DNA of 64,000 bases, from NCBI GenBank assembly GCA_030844895.1, contig CM061226.1, positions 45,888,238-45,952,237 of the forward strand, given 5' to 3'. Positions within the stretch are counted from its first letter, which is position 1. Each line of letters begins with the position of its first letter. A program made the translations under genes and the position numbers. Source of the DNA: Ambrosia x helenae (Eukaryota; Streptophyta; Magnoliopsida; Asterales; Asteraceae). Of the stretch, positions 11,808 to 24,005 are shown piece after piece. Below the pieces are notes generated by a model. It saw only the letters and a program-made list of their open reading frames with translations, was not told where the DNA came from and ran no database searches.

Positions 11808-12899
11808 ATGAAATTGGGCTTCTGAGCACTTATTGGGCTGAAAATTAACCCATGCGTACTTGATGGGTCGTGCGCACTTAACTCAAGTGCGCAGGCCCAT
11901 ATGTCTTGTGTATATATAGTTGGTAAATTTTTAAACAGTAGTTATTTTTTTTTAAACCCTAATTCTTTTTACCTAATCAGAATATCATCGTCATCATCAT
12001 CGTTTATCATCAAACCTTTAACCCCTAATCATCCATTATTCACCTTAATCATCATTATTCCATTCATTTCATTTCTTTTTTGTTGATCTTCACCACTGAT
12101 TAAGGTAGTTTATAAATACTAATTGTTCTTGTTTATGATTATAGGGAGCATATTATAGTTTAAAAGGAATCAGTCGTGTTTTTAGTTTTTGAAGATTGGT
12201 TTGAAATTTTGAATTTTGCGTACTTAGGGATGAACATTGCGTACTTGTTTCTTAAGAAACTGCGCACTTGTGTCATCCTTATTCAACCCTCTGAAACCCT
12301 AATGTGATGCGTACTTGTGCTGCACACTTAAAATCTTAAACGAAAGTTTAAGTATCTGCGTACTTGGATAGTACGCAGATTGGTCTGTCATGGCTAGGGG
12401 TTACCATGCCCAATTCATGACTGACCTGCGCACTTAGGCTTCTCGTGCATCCCAGATCTTGGACTGCGCACTTTCCTAAGTACTCAGCCCACTGTGTGAG
12501 CACTTGGCTGAGCACTTGTTCACACAGACCCAAGTTACCTTGCGTACTTGACTGAGAACTTGATGACAAAGTGTCATGCGCACTTGAACCACATGTGACC
12601 ATTAACTTGACTATCCAAGACACTTGACCGGATTGCGTATTTGGACTTGTTTACCCGTGCACTTAAACCTGGACGTTAATGATCATAAACTAGGAAATCA
12701 AATGTATCTTGCACACTGACAAAACAAACCAATCAAACACAATCTTAATCTTATGACTGTCCAAAACACAACACATGAAAAACTTAAAAAAAAAATAATA
12801 GTCTAAGTACGTTATCCGTCTAAGTCTAAGGCCAGTCGTTTGGTCGTCCACTCACAATCAAGAGCTCTACCTTGTTTTTCGTGCACATGACCTAAACAG
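11808..12899 (+). promoter_or_regulatory. LTR-like promoter and leader preceding the inner third ORF
   Basis: The palindrome TGCGCACTT-aactc-AAGTGCGCA (11871-11893), then GGCCCAT, then TATATATAG (11911-11919) repeats the order and spacing of the inner LTR promoter (3296-3344). About 12200-12670 then carries many TGCGYACTTR motifs, and 12328-12440 matches the inner leader at about 4170-4285. So the third ORF is preceded by a diverged copy of the element's own LTR promoter plus leader. Transcription from it is inferred, not shown. Confidence 0.6.
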
Positions 12900-15535
12900 A
12901 TGGCACTTGATTGGGATCCAAGAGGAATGCATAATCAGCCAATGAATCTTGAGACCGACGACATAAAGTTCAAAGACGTGGTTACCTGGATCAGAAGAAG
13001 CAGAATCGGATACGCTGTGGAGCATAGTTTACTAGTTTATTGCTCTCAAATTGAAGATTTTTGGAGATCTGCTCGAGTAGAAGTCGTTGATCGCGTCAAA
13101 CGAATCAACGCTACATTCAGAAACAAGCCTGTAATCATCACTGAAGATACTGTTAGAAGCGTGCTGAGACTTCAAGACCAGCCAGGAACAGTCAGATTTC
13201 TATCTAAAGCCGATGTTCACCGTGAATTCAAGAATTTCGGATACAAATGAGAGTTCGACAAGAGAGGGGACATCAAAAAGAGCCAGCTGACCAGAGACTG
13301 GAGACTCATCAGTCACGTGTTTATCATGTCTCTGTGTCACAGGAAAGGAGGTTACAATGCTGTTAGCACAGAATGGTCGACTGCTATGATCAGGATCTGC
13401 AAGAATGAACCGTTTAATCTGTCGGGTATGATCTTCGATTATCTGGTGAAGAATGTTGAGACTGACTCCAGCAAATGGTCTATGTACCCCAGATTTGTGC
13501 AGATGATGATTAATGCACAGCACGAGAATCTGCCTCTTGGTGACCAGTACAACTTCACCAAAGGTGCACGATTCTTCACTGAGTGCAATACTGCTGATTG
13601 GGAGCCTATGCTAGAGAACATGTATGCAGCGCAGCGCTATCCTATGGTCATGGAACTCTACAACAAGATTCAGAAAAGGAAGCAGGATGTAACAGAAGCT
13701 CGTCAGCAATCCACCACTGCACCTGCACCATTTGACCCTGCTCCCTCTTCAGCCCAACCAACTGCTGAAGAGATTGCTCAAGAAAAGGCAAGGGGCAAAA
13801 GGGTGGCAACTAAAGCAGCTCCATCAAAGGCCACCAAGAGGAAAAGGCCAACTGGTCTGTTACAAGAGGGCAGAGAATCACAAACACAGGAACAACTTGA
13901 GACTGGTGAGTACAAAAGGGCAGAAAGAAAGAAACGGAGGGAACAGTTACCAGAGTCTGAGATCCCTCGGGTGATGACTGAGGATGATCTTGAGGCAGAG
14001 GTAATTATAGAATCTATGTTCGGGGTAGAAGATCAAAAAGGATCATCCACAACTACTACTCCAGCCCCTAAAGCACCAGCACAAAGGCCAACAGAACCTT
14101 CCTCCTCAGCTCCTGCTGCACAACGCCGCAAACCGGTGCACCAGGAACTGTATGAGAAGTTGGTCAAGGAGGTTGGAAAGACTGCTGCTAGGGAGATTTG
14201 TACCCTAAAGAGTTCTGTGCACAACAATCAGGAGCTCAAAAGAAAATTCAAGAAGCTAAAGCACAAGAACAAGAATTTGGAGAAAGTTGTGAAGGATCAA
14301 CGATATCTGATCAAGTTTCAGACTCAGGTTCAGATGAAGATGTTTGATATGATTCAGGAGCTGCAGAAACAGCAGACCGGTGCTCCTAGTATGACATCCG
14401 ATAAACTATTTGATTTTGGGAAATTTCTTGAGGAGAAGAAAGAGAAAGAGAGAATAGCTGAAGAAAGTGATGTGGATGAAATCAGTGAGGATGAGATGCC
14501 TGAGAAGTTTGTAGAGATGGGTATGGAAGAGGAAACGGTGTACGAGACGTCGGATGGTCATAAGTTGGACCCAGAAAGATCAACATGGTTCCCCAGAAGG
14601 CCTATCACTATTCCAGCTCTGCATCAGAACATCCATCATACAAGAGAAGCTCGTCAAGAGAGGATCATCTCATGGAAGTATGACGAGGTGAAAAGGTTGT
14701 TCGCGATAAAGAGACGAGGGGGAGTTATCCAGTACTTCAGAGGTCGAACTGAACTAAAGTCTCTCCCTCGTTGGGACATCAGGGAACTTCGTAGAGCCCC
14801 CTTCATCAACCACACCAATGACACCACCGGTTCCATGCTTGCTTGGTTCATTGAGAAGGAGTGTGAAAATTATTTTCAGATCTTCAAGCCACAAAAGCCG
14901 AGGAGACGGATCTCGAAGAAGCGAATCGATCCTGCCACAGGACAAGGAATGATTACTTATGTGATTGACCCCCCCCCCAGGTCGTCACACGAGTTCCTAT
15001 ACGTCCTGAGCTTCCAGTCATGTTAAGAGACTTCAAGAAGTGGTTTTATGACAGTAAGACTGGTGAAGCCGTCATCAAGTTGAAGGATGATTCAGAGGCC
15101 ATGAGGATTCTTGATCCGGTAGATGTGTTTGCCTTTAATCTATCGGACTTGAATATGTTGTTCGCCAATCAGATCAATGTAGGTGCTGGAAATGTCTTAT
15201 TCGAGGAAGCTGTCCTATTCAGGAGAGCAGTGGATCGGGCAATGAAGCTGAAACAGGAGTTACTTGACATAGTAGACAAGATCAACACAGCGGACACGAC
15301 AAAAGAACAAAAGGAGAAAGTTGCCCAAGCTGCTACTGCAGAAGTAACACAAACTGAAGCCGAAACCGCTTCAGAGGTGCAGATACAAGAACCTACAACA
15401 GCAACTGATCTAGAAAGACCTGCAGCTGAGTCTACTCAAGTTCCACCTGTGGTTGAAGAAGATCTTGCCACCATCTTCATTCAAGACCCCCCGGGTCAGG
15501 CAGAGGGGGAGCCAAGCAATGTAGAGATTGATTGA
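12900..15535 (+). pseudogene. Inner Copia third ORF (aORF), one stop and one frameshift
   Basis: ATG 12900 begins MALDWDPRGMHNQPMN. The frame runs to a TGA at 13248, continues in the same frame to about 14978, then shifts by one at a run of ten C (14969-14978) and ends at 15535. The N-terminal region (about 12960-13660) is a globular helical domain with FLSKADVHREFKNFGYK and FNLSGMIFDYLVKNVE. The middle is Lys/Glu/Ala/Pro-rich with a nuclear-signal-like KRKRP. A coiled coil lies at about 14130-14400 and the end is acidic and Gln/Thr-rich. The outer aORF has the same layout and matching motifs. No membrane segments or signal peptide are seen, so an envelope role is not supported. From memory, similar Asteraceae proteins often carry the doubtful name synaptobrevin/longin-like; the function is unknown. 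Confidence 0.75.
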
Positions 15536-15558
15536 AATAGAAGAACTGGTAGCTGTGG

Positions 15559-15571
15559 TCTAGGGGGAGTA
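15559..15571 (+). other. Polypurine tract of the inner Copia
   Basis: CTAGGGGGAGTAT lies immediately before the 3' LTR start at 15572. It would prime plus-strand synthesis. Confidence 0.85.
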
Positions 15572-16030
15572 TTGTTGGGTTATATTGAGACCACAGTTAC
15601 CAAAACAAAGACTTTTTGATAGCTTATTGTGTAGTTTGTAAGTTAAAGGGCTGTTTATGTAATTATGGCATAGTTTATGTAAAACCCTAAGCTGCGCACT
15701 TATTACACGAGCCCTGCGCACTTAAGCTAAGTGCGCAGGCCCATCAGACCTCCTATATATAGAAAGCTTGTGTGCAGCTCTAGGGTCAGGGTTTTGGATT
15801 ATCTTTGTAGCACATTTTGAATAGGTGCGTACTTGTTGTCATTCCATGGTTCTTTAGTAACAAATCAGCAATGGAATCATATTATTATTCATCTTGTGTG
15901 TCGGTTTTTATCATATTCATCTACTTTCTTTGATTGTAGAAGATTAATCACTTAAAACACCTAATCCATAGGTGTTTCTAAGTGATAACAATCTCTTGCA
16001 CTTAACAAGATCTAGTATTTGGGACTTACA
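15572..16030 (+). repeat. 3' LTR of the inner Copia
   Basis: It is a direct repeat of 3155-3612 with about eight differences, most of them transitions, and one 1-bp length difference. The TATA box is at about 15754-15762. Confidence 0.95.
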
Positions 16031-16035
16031 AACTT
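16031..16035 (+). repeat. Target-site duplication AACTT of the inner Copia
   Basis: AACTT lies at 16031-16035 after the 3' LTR and at 3150-3154 before the 5' LTR. The match fixes both element ends and shows insertion into the outer Copia. Confidence 0.9.
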
Positions 16036-19000
16036 AGCTTTGGACACTCACCAAAACTGATCCATTACTGATGTGCAGGGAGCTTCTGCTTGCTTAGATA
16101 GCCTTTGGTATGTAAATATTGTAGGCTCCAGGCACATGACAGGATGTAGAGCCCTTCTTCTGGACTTCTTAGCTCATGGTTCAAAAGGTAAGGTGTTGGG
16201 TTCAGGGACTGTTCAGGCTGGGAAACTCAAGTTTGAAAATGTCAATCTTATTGATAATCTTAAATTTAATCTTCTTAGTGTATCACAAATGAGTGACAAA
16301 GGTTATGGCTCATTCTTCACTAAGAAAACTTGTAAGATTATTGGGCCAGAAGTGGTGAAAAAGAGTGATACCATCATTGCTAAGAGCAAAGCATAACTTG
16401 TTGTCATAGGAGTGGAAATATGTATGTGGTTGATATGCTGAAGGACAATCCTATGGCAAATGTCTGTTTGTTTTCTACTGCCTCCACAAAAGAGACAGAA
16501 TTGTGGCATAGGAAACTGGGTCACACCAACCTTCAAACTATCAACTCACTCTCCAAACAAAGCCTTGTCGGAGGCCTTCCATCAAAAGAATTTTAATGTG
16601 ATGAGCATTGTGTTTCCTGCTTAAAAGGGAAACAACATAAAAGCTCTTACAAATCCATTGATGAGTCCAAAACAAGCCAATGTCTACAATTGTTATACAT
16701 GGACTTGTTTGGCCCAGTTAAAATCATGAGTCTAAGAAGAAAAAGATTTTGTCTTGTCATAGTTGATGATTTTTCTAGGTTTACATGGACTTACTTTTTA
16801 CACTCTAAGGATGAGACTGCAGGTATCTTGAAGGACTTTGTCACCAAAGTTGAAAAACAATATGAATTGCCAGTAAAAGTCTTTAAAAGTGACAATGAAA
16901 CAGAGTTTAAAAATAAGGAGTTGGATGATTTCTGTGTGTCAAAAGGGATTGTGAGGCAGTAAAGCATCCCAAGAACACCATAGCAAAATGGGGTGGTTGA
17001 GAAGAAAAATAGAACTCTCATTGAACCTGCAAGAACCATGCTAGCAGATTCTGGTTTGCCACTTTCCTTTTAGGCAGAAGCTGTAAACACTGCTTGCTAT
17101 GTTCAAAACAAAGTTTTAATCAACCCAAGACATCAAAAGACTGCTTATGAAATTTTGTTCAAAATCAAACCACTAATTTCATTTTTCAAAATCTTTGGCT
17201 GCCCATGTTTCATTTTAAATCTTAAAGATTCCATCTCAAAATTTGCAGCCAAAGTAGATTGTGGATATTTTCTGGGATATTCTTCTACTGCCAAGGCCTA
17301 CAAAGTGTTTAACACAAGGACCAAGACAATAGAAGAAACTCTGAATGTAAAGTTCAATGAACTTTCATCCTTGAAAATCCCAGCAAATCCTGTTGAGTTG
17401 TTTGATTTAGATAAATTCAAATTTGAAGATATTACTGTCAAAACTAACAGTGCAGGTACTCCACAATCTCCACAACAAGACTACAGAACAAATGTTGTGA
17501 TTCCAAGTTACTATAAATTTTATTCTGTATCAGGGGAAGCAGCTGTTCAAAACACCTGTCAAAACTCTGCCACAGCTGAGTCAGCCACTGTTGGCCAGTC
17601 TTACCTTCAAACCACTGCTTCACCAATTTCATCCACTGCTCAAACATTTGTTGACAAAAGTTCAACCTCTGTTGACAAAAGTCAGTCCAGTTTCACACCA
17701 CTTGGACCCATTCTCCCACCTCCATTTCAAACATATGTTGGTACTACAGAAGTGCGAACAGATGTTACATCAACAGAGTCACCAAACCTCTGTCCTTCAC
17801 CTCTAAATGCCATCATACCATATCAGGGAGATCTAATCTACCTAAGAGCTCATCCACCAGATCAAATAATTGGCAACATCAGAGAGGGTGTGCTCACAAG
17901 AAGCCAATCCTCAAACATCTGTCTTTTTGCAGGCTTTCTATATCTCACACAACCTGTCAAGTACCAAGAGGCACTAAAAAACAACAGTTGGGTAGAAGCC
18001 ATGCAAGAAGAGTTCCTTCAGTTTAAAAGACAACAAGTATAGGAACTTCTACCACTACCAAAGGATGTTTGTCCAATTGGCACAAAGTGGGTCTTCAAAA
18101 ACAAAATTGATGAAAGGGGTATAGTTGTCAAGAATAAAGCCAGGCTTGTGGTTCAAGGCTTCAGACAAGAAGAGGGGATAGACTATGATGAAACCTTTGC
18201 TCCTGTAGCTAGGCTAGAAGCTATCAGACTCTTCTTAGCCTTTGTTGTCAACCACAACATCAAGGTGTATCAGATGGACATCAAATGTGCATTCCTATAT
18301 AGCAAAATTTAGGAGGAGCTCTATGTATGTCAACCACCTGGTTTTGAAGACAAATTCCATCCTGATTATGTATATAAGCTTAACAAAGCTTTGTATGGAT
18401 TAAAACAAGCACCTAGGGCCTGGTATGAAACTCTTTCCACCTTTCTCTTATCCATTGGTTTCACAAGAGGTAAAATTGATAAAACCTTATTTTTAAAATG
18501 GAAAGGGAAAGACTTAATGATTGTTCAAATATATGTGTATGACATCATTTTTTGATCCACATGTAACAAAATGTGTGAAGAGTTTAGGGAACTCATGACA
18601 GCAGAGTTTGAAATGAGTGCTATGGGTGAACTTCAGTGCTTCCTTGGTCTCCAAGTGAAGTAGATGTAAAATGGCACATTCATTCATCAAAACAAATATG
18701 TAAAAAATTTGTTAACTAGATTTGAGATGAATGACTGTAAGCCATGTAGTACACCCATGAGCACAGTCAAGCTACTCACTATTGATGACAAGGATGAGCT
18801 GGTTGACCAGACACATTACAGATGCATGATTGGGTCTTTATTGTACTTAACTGCATCTAGGCCAGACATTATGTTTGCCACTTGTGTTTGTGCAAGATCC
18901 CAGGCTTCACCTATAAAGTCAAACCTTATTGCTGTGAAAAGGATATTCAGATACCTAAAAGGTGCTCGCACACTTGGTATCCGGTATCCTGCTAATGGAA

Positions 19001-19476
19001 ACATTGAACTTTCAGGTTATTCAGATAGTGATTTTGCTGGCTGCCACACCACAAGGAAGTCTACATCAGGAGGGTGCCAGTTTCTAGGGAATGCCTTAGT
19101 CTCATGGCAAAGCAAAAAGCAAGCAGCTGTTTCAACTTCAACAGCAGAGGCTGAATACATTGTTGTTGCAAGTTGTATAGCCCCACTCATGTAGCTTCAA
19201 AATCAACTGCTGGATTTTGGGATAACTGCACTAAAGACTCCACTCATGTTGGATAGTCAAGCTGCTGAAAATATCATCAACAATCCAGTCTCTCATTCAA
19301 CCACAAAGCACATTGACATCAGACATCACTTTGTCAGAGATAGCTATGAAAAAGGATTGATTTCTCTGCACCATGTTCCAACAGAGGATCAGTTGGCAGA
19401 TGTGTTGACAAAAGCTTTAGACACGTCCACCTTCACAAATCTGATTTCCAGAATTGGTATGCTAAACATGGACTAA
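16036..19476 (+). pseudogene. pol: Outer Copia pol: protease remnant, integrase, RT, RNase H, heavily broken
   Basis: Outer-element sequence resumes after the inner insertion. The protease region reads LWYVNIVGSRHMTG, so the usual DSG catalytic triad is lost (16090-16145). The integrase zinc finger (LWHRKLGH ... CVSCLKGKQHKSS) and core (LLYMDLFGP, FKSDNETEF) lie at 16500-17150, with stops near 16597, 16961, 16983 and 17073. A Ser/Thr/Pro-rich linker (17400-17900) leads to RT (about 17980-18720). The active site is YVYD (18532-18543) instead of YVDD, and stops lie at 18040, 18309, 18556, 18661 and 18667. RNase H (YSDSDFAG, QSKKQAAVSTSTAEAEY) ends at 19476. It has many more lesions than the inner pol and is clearly inactive. 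Confidence 0.9.
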
Positions 19477-19739
19477 ACAACAAAGATGTTTTAAATAAAA
19501 ACATTAAAATGTTTCAAATAAAAACATTAAAATGTTTCGGAAAATCAAAATTCATCCTTAAAAATAACATTTTGGTTGAAAAATCTGTTAAGGATAAAAC
19601 AACCACTGTTTCATCCATTCTATCCACTGTTAGTTGAAAAATTTGTTTCAAACATCTGATCAGATAAAACAACCACTGTTTGGTTGAAAAATCTGTTTCA
19701 AACCTCTGATCAGATAAAACAACTGTTTTATTTTACATA

Positions 19740-19771
<32 letters not shown>

Positions 19772-20042
19772 ACCAAGTGCTGTTAGTATCAGCACTTTGG
19801 TAAGATAACAGCTGTTTGCATCAGACCTTTGGCAACAGCTGTATGCCACCAGATGTTTGCCACGTCTGCTCTCAAAAGCAGAGTTTTGGCCACATCAACG
19901 GTTTCACCAGAGGCTATAAAAACCCTGTTTTACCACAACAGTTGTTACACTATCTCATTGTATTCAAAATACTGAAACCGCCTTCTTCAACCTCAAACCC
20001 TCACTCTAATTCCTTTCATCCTCACACTCAAAATCCATTACA
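19477..20042 (+). promoter_or_regulatory. Spacer before the outer aORF: tandem repeats, (TA)n and a TATA-like box
   Basis: 19497-19540 holds a direct repeat of AAAACATTAAAATGTTTC. 19575-19730 holds three tandem units of about 50 bp starting GTTGAAAAATCTG. 19749-19770 is (TA)n. CTATAAAAA at 19914-19922 lies about 120 bases before the aORF ATG at 20043 and could be its TATA box, as in the inner element. Motifs such as CAACAGCTG and CAGACCTTTGG also occur in the outer LTR, the last one inverted. Confidence 0.45.
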
Positions 20043-23000
20043 ATGGATCTTCAAGCCAAAGCCACCCACAATTATCTCCCATATCTGGTAAAAACAAATG
20101 AAAACGTTCCATTCCATACCACCATCGATACCATCCTCAATTCCAAATACCTGACAATCTTAACCGCTGATGCTCCCAACTATCTCGATACCCTCCAATA
20201 ATTTTGGTTAAATGCTGAGTTTCTCTTGCAAGACAAAAAGCCTACAACCATCATATCAAAAATTGGAGAGACAAATGTCGCCATTACCCCCCAACTGATA
20301 TCCACACCCTTCTCACTGAATGACCTGTCAGGTAACGACTCGTTTCCTAAGGCTGATCTTCACACAGAGTTTCAGGAAAGAGGTTATGATGTACAAATGA
20401 CTGGGTCAGCTCTTTTCAAAAAGTTTTTCCCACCAGTCATGAAATTTTTCTTTCATAACCTTCTTCTTTGTGTCTCTGCTAAGTCCACTTCCTTCAATGA
20501 AATCCCATTGAGGATTCAGTACTTGGGATATGCTATGTTGTCAGAATCTGACTTCAATCTATCCCAGGGCCTGTTTTTTGACTTAGTATCAAATGTGAAG
20601 GCCATAAAGTCTGGGTCTAATAATGCTTTTCTGATTTACCCAAGAAATTTAAGTGTAATCCTTCAAAAGGTTTTACCTGAAAAAGATTTTAAACAGGGTA
20701 AGTCTTTCAATATGAAGAGTCTAACTGATGAAACTTTTACAAGAATGTTGGGTTCAACCACCCAAGAAAAAGTGTCAAAAGTTTCTAAAACACAAACAAA
20801 GAGGACTAAGACAACAACTGTTGTCCGAACCTCTGTTGTTGAGCCCACTGCTCCTAGTGATCATGGCACTACATCCAGTGCTGTAAAACCCACACCAGCC
20901 ACCTCCAAAAGAAAACATCCATCCACAAAAACCACCACTAAACCCAAAAAGGGGTCTTTGGAAGATGAGATACCAGAGGAAAACCCTGTTGCAACACAAA
21001 GGCAACTAGAAACCACTGTTGTTACTTCCTCACAACAGATGGATATATCTCAACCTGAGCAAACTCCTCATGAATCCTCACAAAAGGATCATGTTGTAAG
21101 CCAAAGGGAATCACATCATGATGCATATGAGTCACTTGACCATATGATCATCAACCCTTCTCCCAGGGCTACTTCTCTTTTCACTCCTCAACCCTCACCA
21201 TCACATGTCCTTCCAACAATGCAACCACTGTTTGAGGCTATTGATAAAACTCAGGACAATTCCAGCTCCTCTCCTTCACTCATCAATGAGAGAATACTTC
21301 AACAAGTGACTGGGACTGAGGAAAATCAATCAGCTATCCCACAAACAGAGGAGGCTACACCCCTAGAGTTGAATGAAACTCTAGGTGAGTTTTCAAGTGA
21401 AGCAGCCACTACTGATGTAAAGACCATTGTCTCACAACAGGACAGTGGTTACATAGCTAAGACTTCCTTGTAGGCAACAACTGATGAGGCCACTATAGTG
21501 TCCCCAAAATCAGTTGGAAGTCCCTAGAACCAAGACAAAGGGGCATCTGGTTCTCATCCTTTGGACTCACCTTCTAGGACTGAACCAGTTACAACTACCA
21601 CTGGTAGGAATCCAGATGATCCTATTAATTTAGGTGATGGGTTAAAATACCAAGAATTTACGGCTAGAGTATAATCCATTGAAACCTCTGTTGCTGACAT
21701 CAAATCAGATGTTAAGACAATTTTGGGATCATTGGCTACTCTTACCAAAAGTCAACCATCCACAGAAGATATTGCTAGTGAGCTATGGAAATCTGTTTCC
21801 CCCATCATTATAACTCATAGAAAACTAGCAGATCAGACACATGAAACCTACATGGCTCAAATCAGAATTATGGTAGATGCTAGGTACACAGATACCCAAG
21901 CAGATATTAATGCCATTAAAGACCACCTGCTGAAGACTACTGGCTCTGTCCCTACCACAATTCTCAGAGATGAAGATGATGATGAATTCACTGCTAATGA
22001 TGCCAAAAAGGGGGAGAGTGGCAGAGATAGATTGCCAAAGCTAGATCCCTTTGGTTGTCCACCCTCACAAAAGGGTCAATCAAAAGCTGCCAACAAACCA
22101 GGGTCTACCCAAACAGCACCACAACAACAACAACCAAATGTTCAAACCTCTGCTGATGCTGAAACTGTTAAAACTAGCAAAGCCAAAGAAGTTGACACCT
22201 CTGCAAATGTTATTGCTGAAGAGACTACTGAAGCTAAGCAGAAAAGGCTTGACACATTGGAAGTCAAGGAAGAGGCTTTGGTGCAAAGAAAGAAAGAGCA
22301 ACAGTAAGAAGTTGAAGATGTGGGTTCCTCTAAAAGGAAGAAGATGCCTGCCAAACATGTCAGACAACCTCCATCTAAAACTGCTGCCAAAACTGCTGCT
22401 GCTAAAACAACTACCACCAAAACCACTGATACCACCACAACATCTGAACCTACCACTACAACCACCAAACCAACCACTGAACCTACTACCACAACCACCA
22501 ATACACCACCTACAACCACTTTACCACCTAAATCCCAAACATCTGCTGGTTCTACAAAAGTGCCAACAGATGTTAACACAACCACTGCTGCAACACCACC
22601 ATCACTAGGAATCTTGTACAGAAGGAAGAGAAAATCAACCTTTGTGGTACAAGATGAAAACATACAAACATCACCACCTCCTACTTCAACCACCCAGCCT
22701 ACACCTATATCATCCATCCCACTTTCATCATATTCACCACACACTTCACAATTCATATCTCACAGACCACCACCATCCATCACACCATTGGCTGTTCAGT
22801 ATCCTCTTGAACTTGATCTACTCAAGGGGGAAATGCAATCCTTCTACAATACTGAACAACCATCTGAAAGATCTTTCCCATCTCTTCCAAATTTTCCTGT
22901 TCCCCTAAACATAGACAAATATCTTAAATACAAGACTGAACAAGCACATGCAATCATCAAAGAGAAATGTAAATGGAAAGATGACAAGACTGTTCTAGGC

Positions 23001-23940
23001 ATCCATTCAGCAAAGCTTAGCAAACTGAGAAGGATTGAAGATTTTGCTAAGACCCTGAGCAACTCCATGTCCACCATGCCTCTCAGCAGTGATCTGGAAA
23101 GGGTGGTTAGGGAATCTCTTCTTGACCAAATCTTGTCAACCATGCCCTATAAAGCACACAAGAAACAGTTTGCAGGCTGGACCACTCATGCTCTTAGAGA
23201 AGAACTAATGAGAACAGAAGACATAGCCAAGAATCCCCTAGCAAAGGTCTCTGCCCCTGACTTTAGGAAAGGCAGAGATCCAGCCAGAGCTTTGAAGTTC
23301 AAGAGAATGAGAGAAGAGATTGTGGCTGCAAAGTATGGGGAGATGAAGTCAGTTGCAAGGTGGGCTGAGCTAAGGCTGGTTGAGACTTACAAGAAGGTTG
23401 AAGAAAATAGAAAGAAAGACCCTACACTGCCCAGAAAAACCTGATTACTCTGATGCACCAATGATGAAGAAACCTCAACAGGCCTTTACACTAGACAGCT
23501 TACTTGACACTTCTGACCTATCTGCTGCTGCCAGAAGACAGTTCAAGAAACAGAAGGAAATGTCTGAAGAAGACCAAAAGAAGTTTGCTGAAACTTATGT
23601 AAAAGAGGGCCTCTTCAATCAAGTACACTACTTCTCTGATCCCACTACTAAAGAGCTCAGAAAACTCATTGGGAGACCTCCATCACCAAACTCATCTTCA
23701 ATAAACTTGCAACCCAGCAGATCCTCTGATTCAAAAATTCTAAAATGGAAAGTCAACAAAGACAACCATGAATTGACTCTGCTCAAATCAGATGGAGAAG
23801 CTCAAAAGTTAAGTATGGATGATGCACATGGCCTGTGTGCAAATGATCTCCAAACCTTGCTGAACTTAGAGCTTGAAAGGGATGCAGAAGACTTTTTCTC
23901 TTTAAGTTTTGAACTACAGTTTAAAGGGCAGATAAGATAA
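20043..23940 (+). pseudogene. Outer Copia third ORF (aORF), five in-frame stops and one frameshift
   Basis: ATG 20043 begins MDLQAKATHNYLPYL. One frame runs from here to about 23440, with stops at 20199, 21471, 21525, 21672 and 22305. It then shifts by one and ends at 23940. The N-terminal domain (20043-20690) parallels the inner aORF: FPKADLHTEFQERGYD against FLSKADVHREFKNFGYK, and FNLSQGLFFDLVSNVK against FNLSGMIFDYLVKNVE, with a YPR motif after each. A long Thr/Pro/Lys-rich low-complexity stretch (20780-22750) follows, and then a helical C-terminal region (22790-23940). No transmembrane segment is seen. The function is unknown; gag-like or nucleic-acid-binding roles are guesses. Confidence 0.75.
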
Positions 23941-23992
23941 AGTCTGATGAGAAATAAAGATCAAAATAAAGCTTAGTTTTGGCATCATCTGT

Positions 23993-24005
23993 TCTAGGGG
24001 GATAT
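23993..24005 (+). other. Polypurine tract of the outer Copia
   Basis: TCTAGGGGGATAT immediately precedes the 3' LTR and is nearly the same as the inner element's tract. Confidence 0.8.

Larger units (their letters stand above)
3155..16030 (+). mobile_element. Inner Copia LTR retrotransposon (SIRE-like) nested in the outer Copia
   Basis: This is a complete 12.9-kb insertion. It has LTRs of 458 and 459 bp starting TGTTGGG and ending TTACA, and a 5-bp target duplication AACTT (3150-3154 and 16031-16035). The PBS TGGTATCAGAGC is at 3616, and a PPT AGGGGGAGTA abuts the 3' LTR. Eight or so differences between the LTRs by eye (about 98% identity) suggest a moderately recent insertion. Gag, pol and the aORF each carry a few lesions, so this copy is not autonomous, but RT keeps its YVDD site. 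It belongs to a different family from its host element: LTRs and leaders do not match. Confidence 0.95.

Noticed and set aside
12900..15535. Retroviral envelope call for the third ORF
   Set aside because: No signal peptide, no transmembrane segment and no cleavage-site pattern; charged, coiled-coil composition instead.
22142..22756. 204-codon minus-strand frame rich in Val and Ser
   Set aside because: It is the complement of the Thr/Ala/Pro-rich part of the outer aORF; the repeats on the plus strand keep it open by composition.
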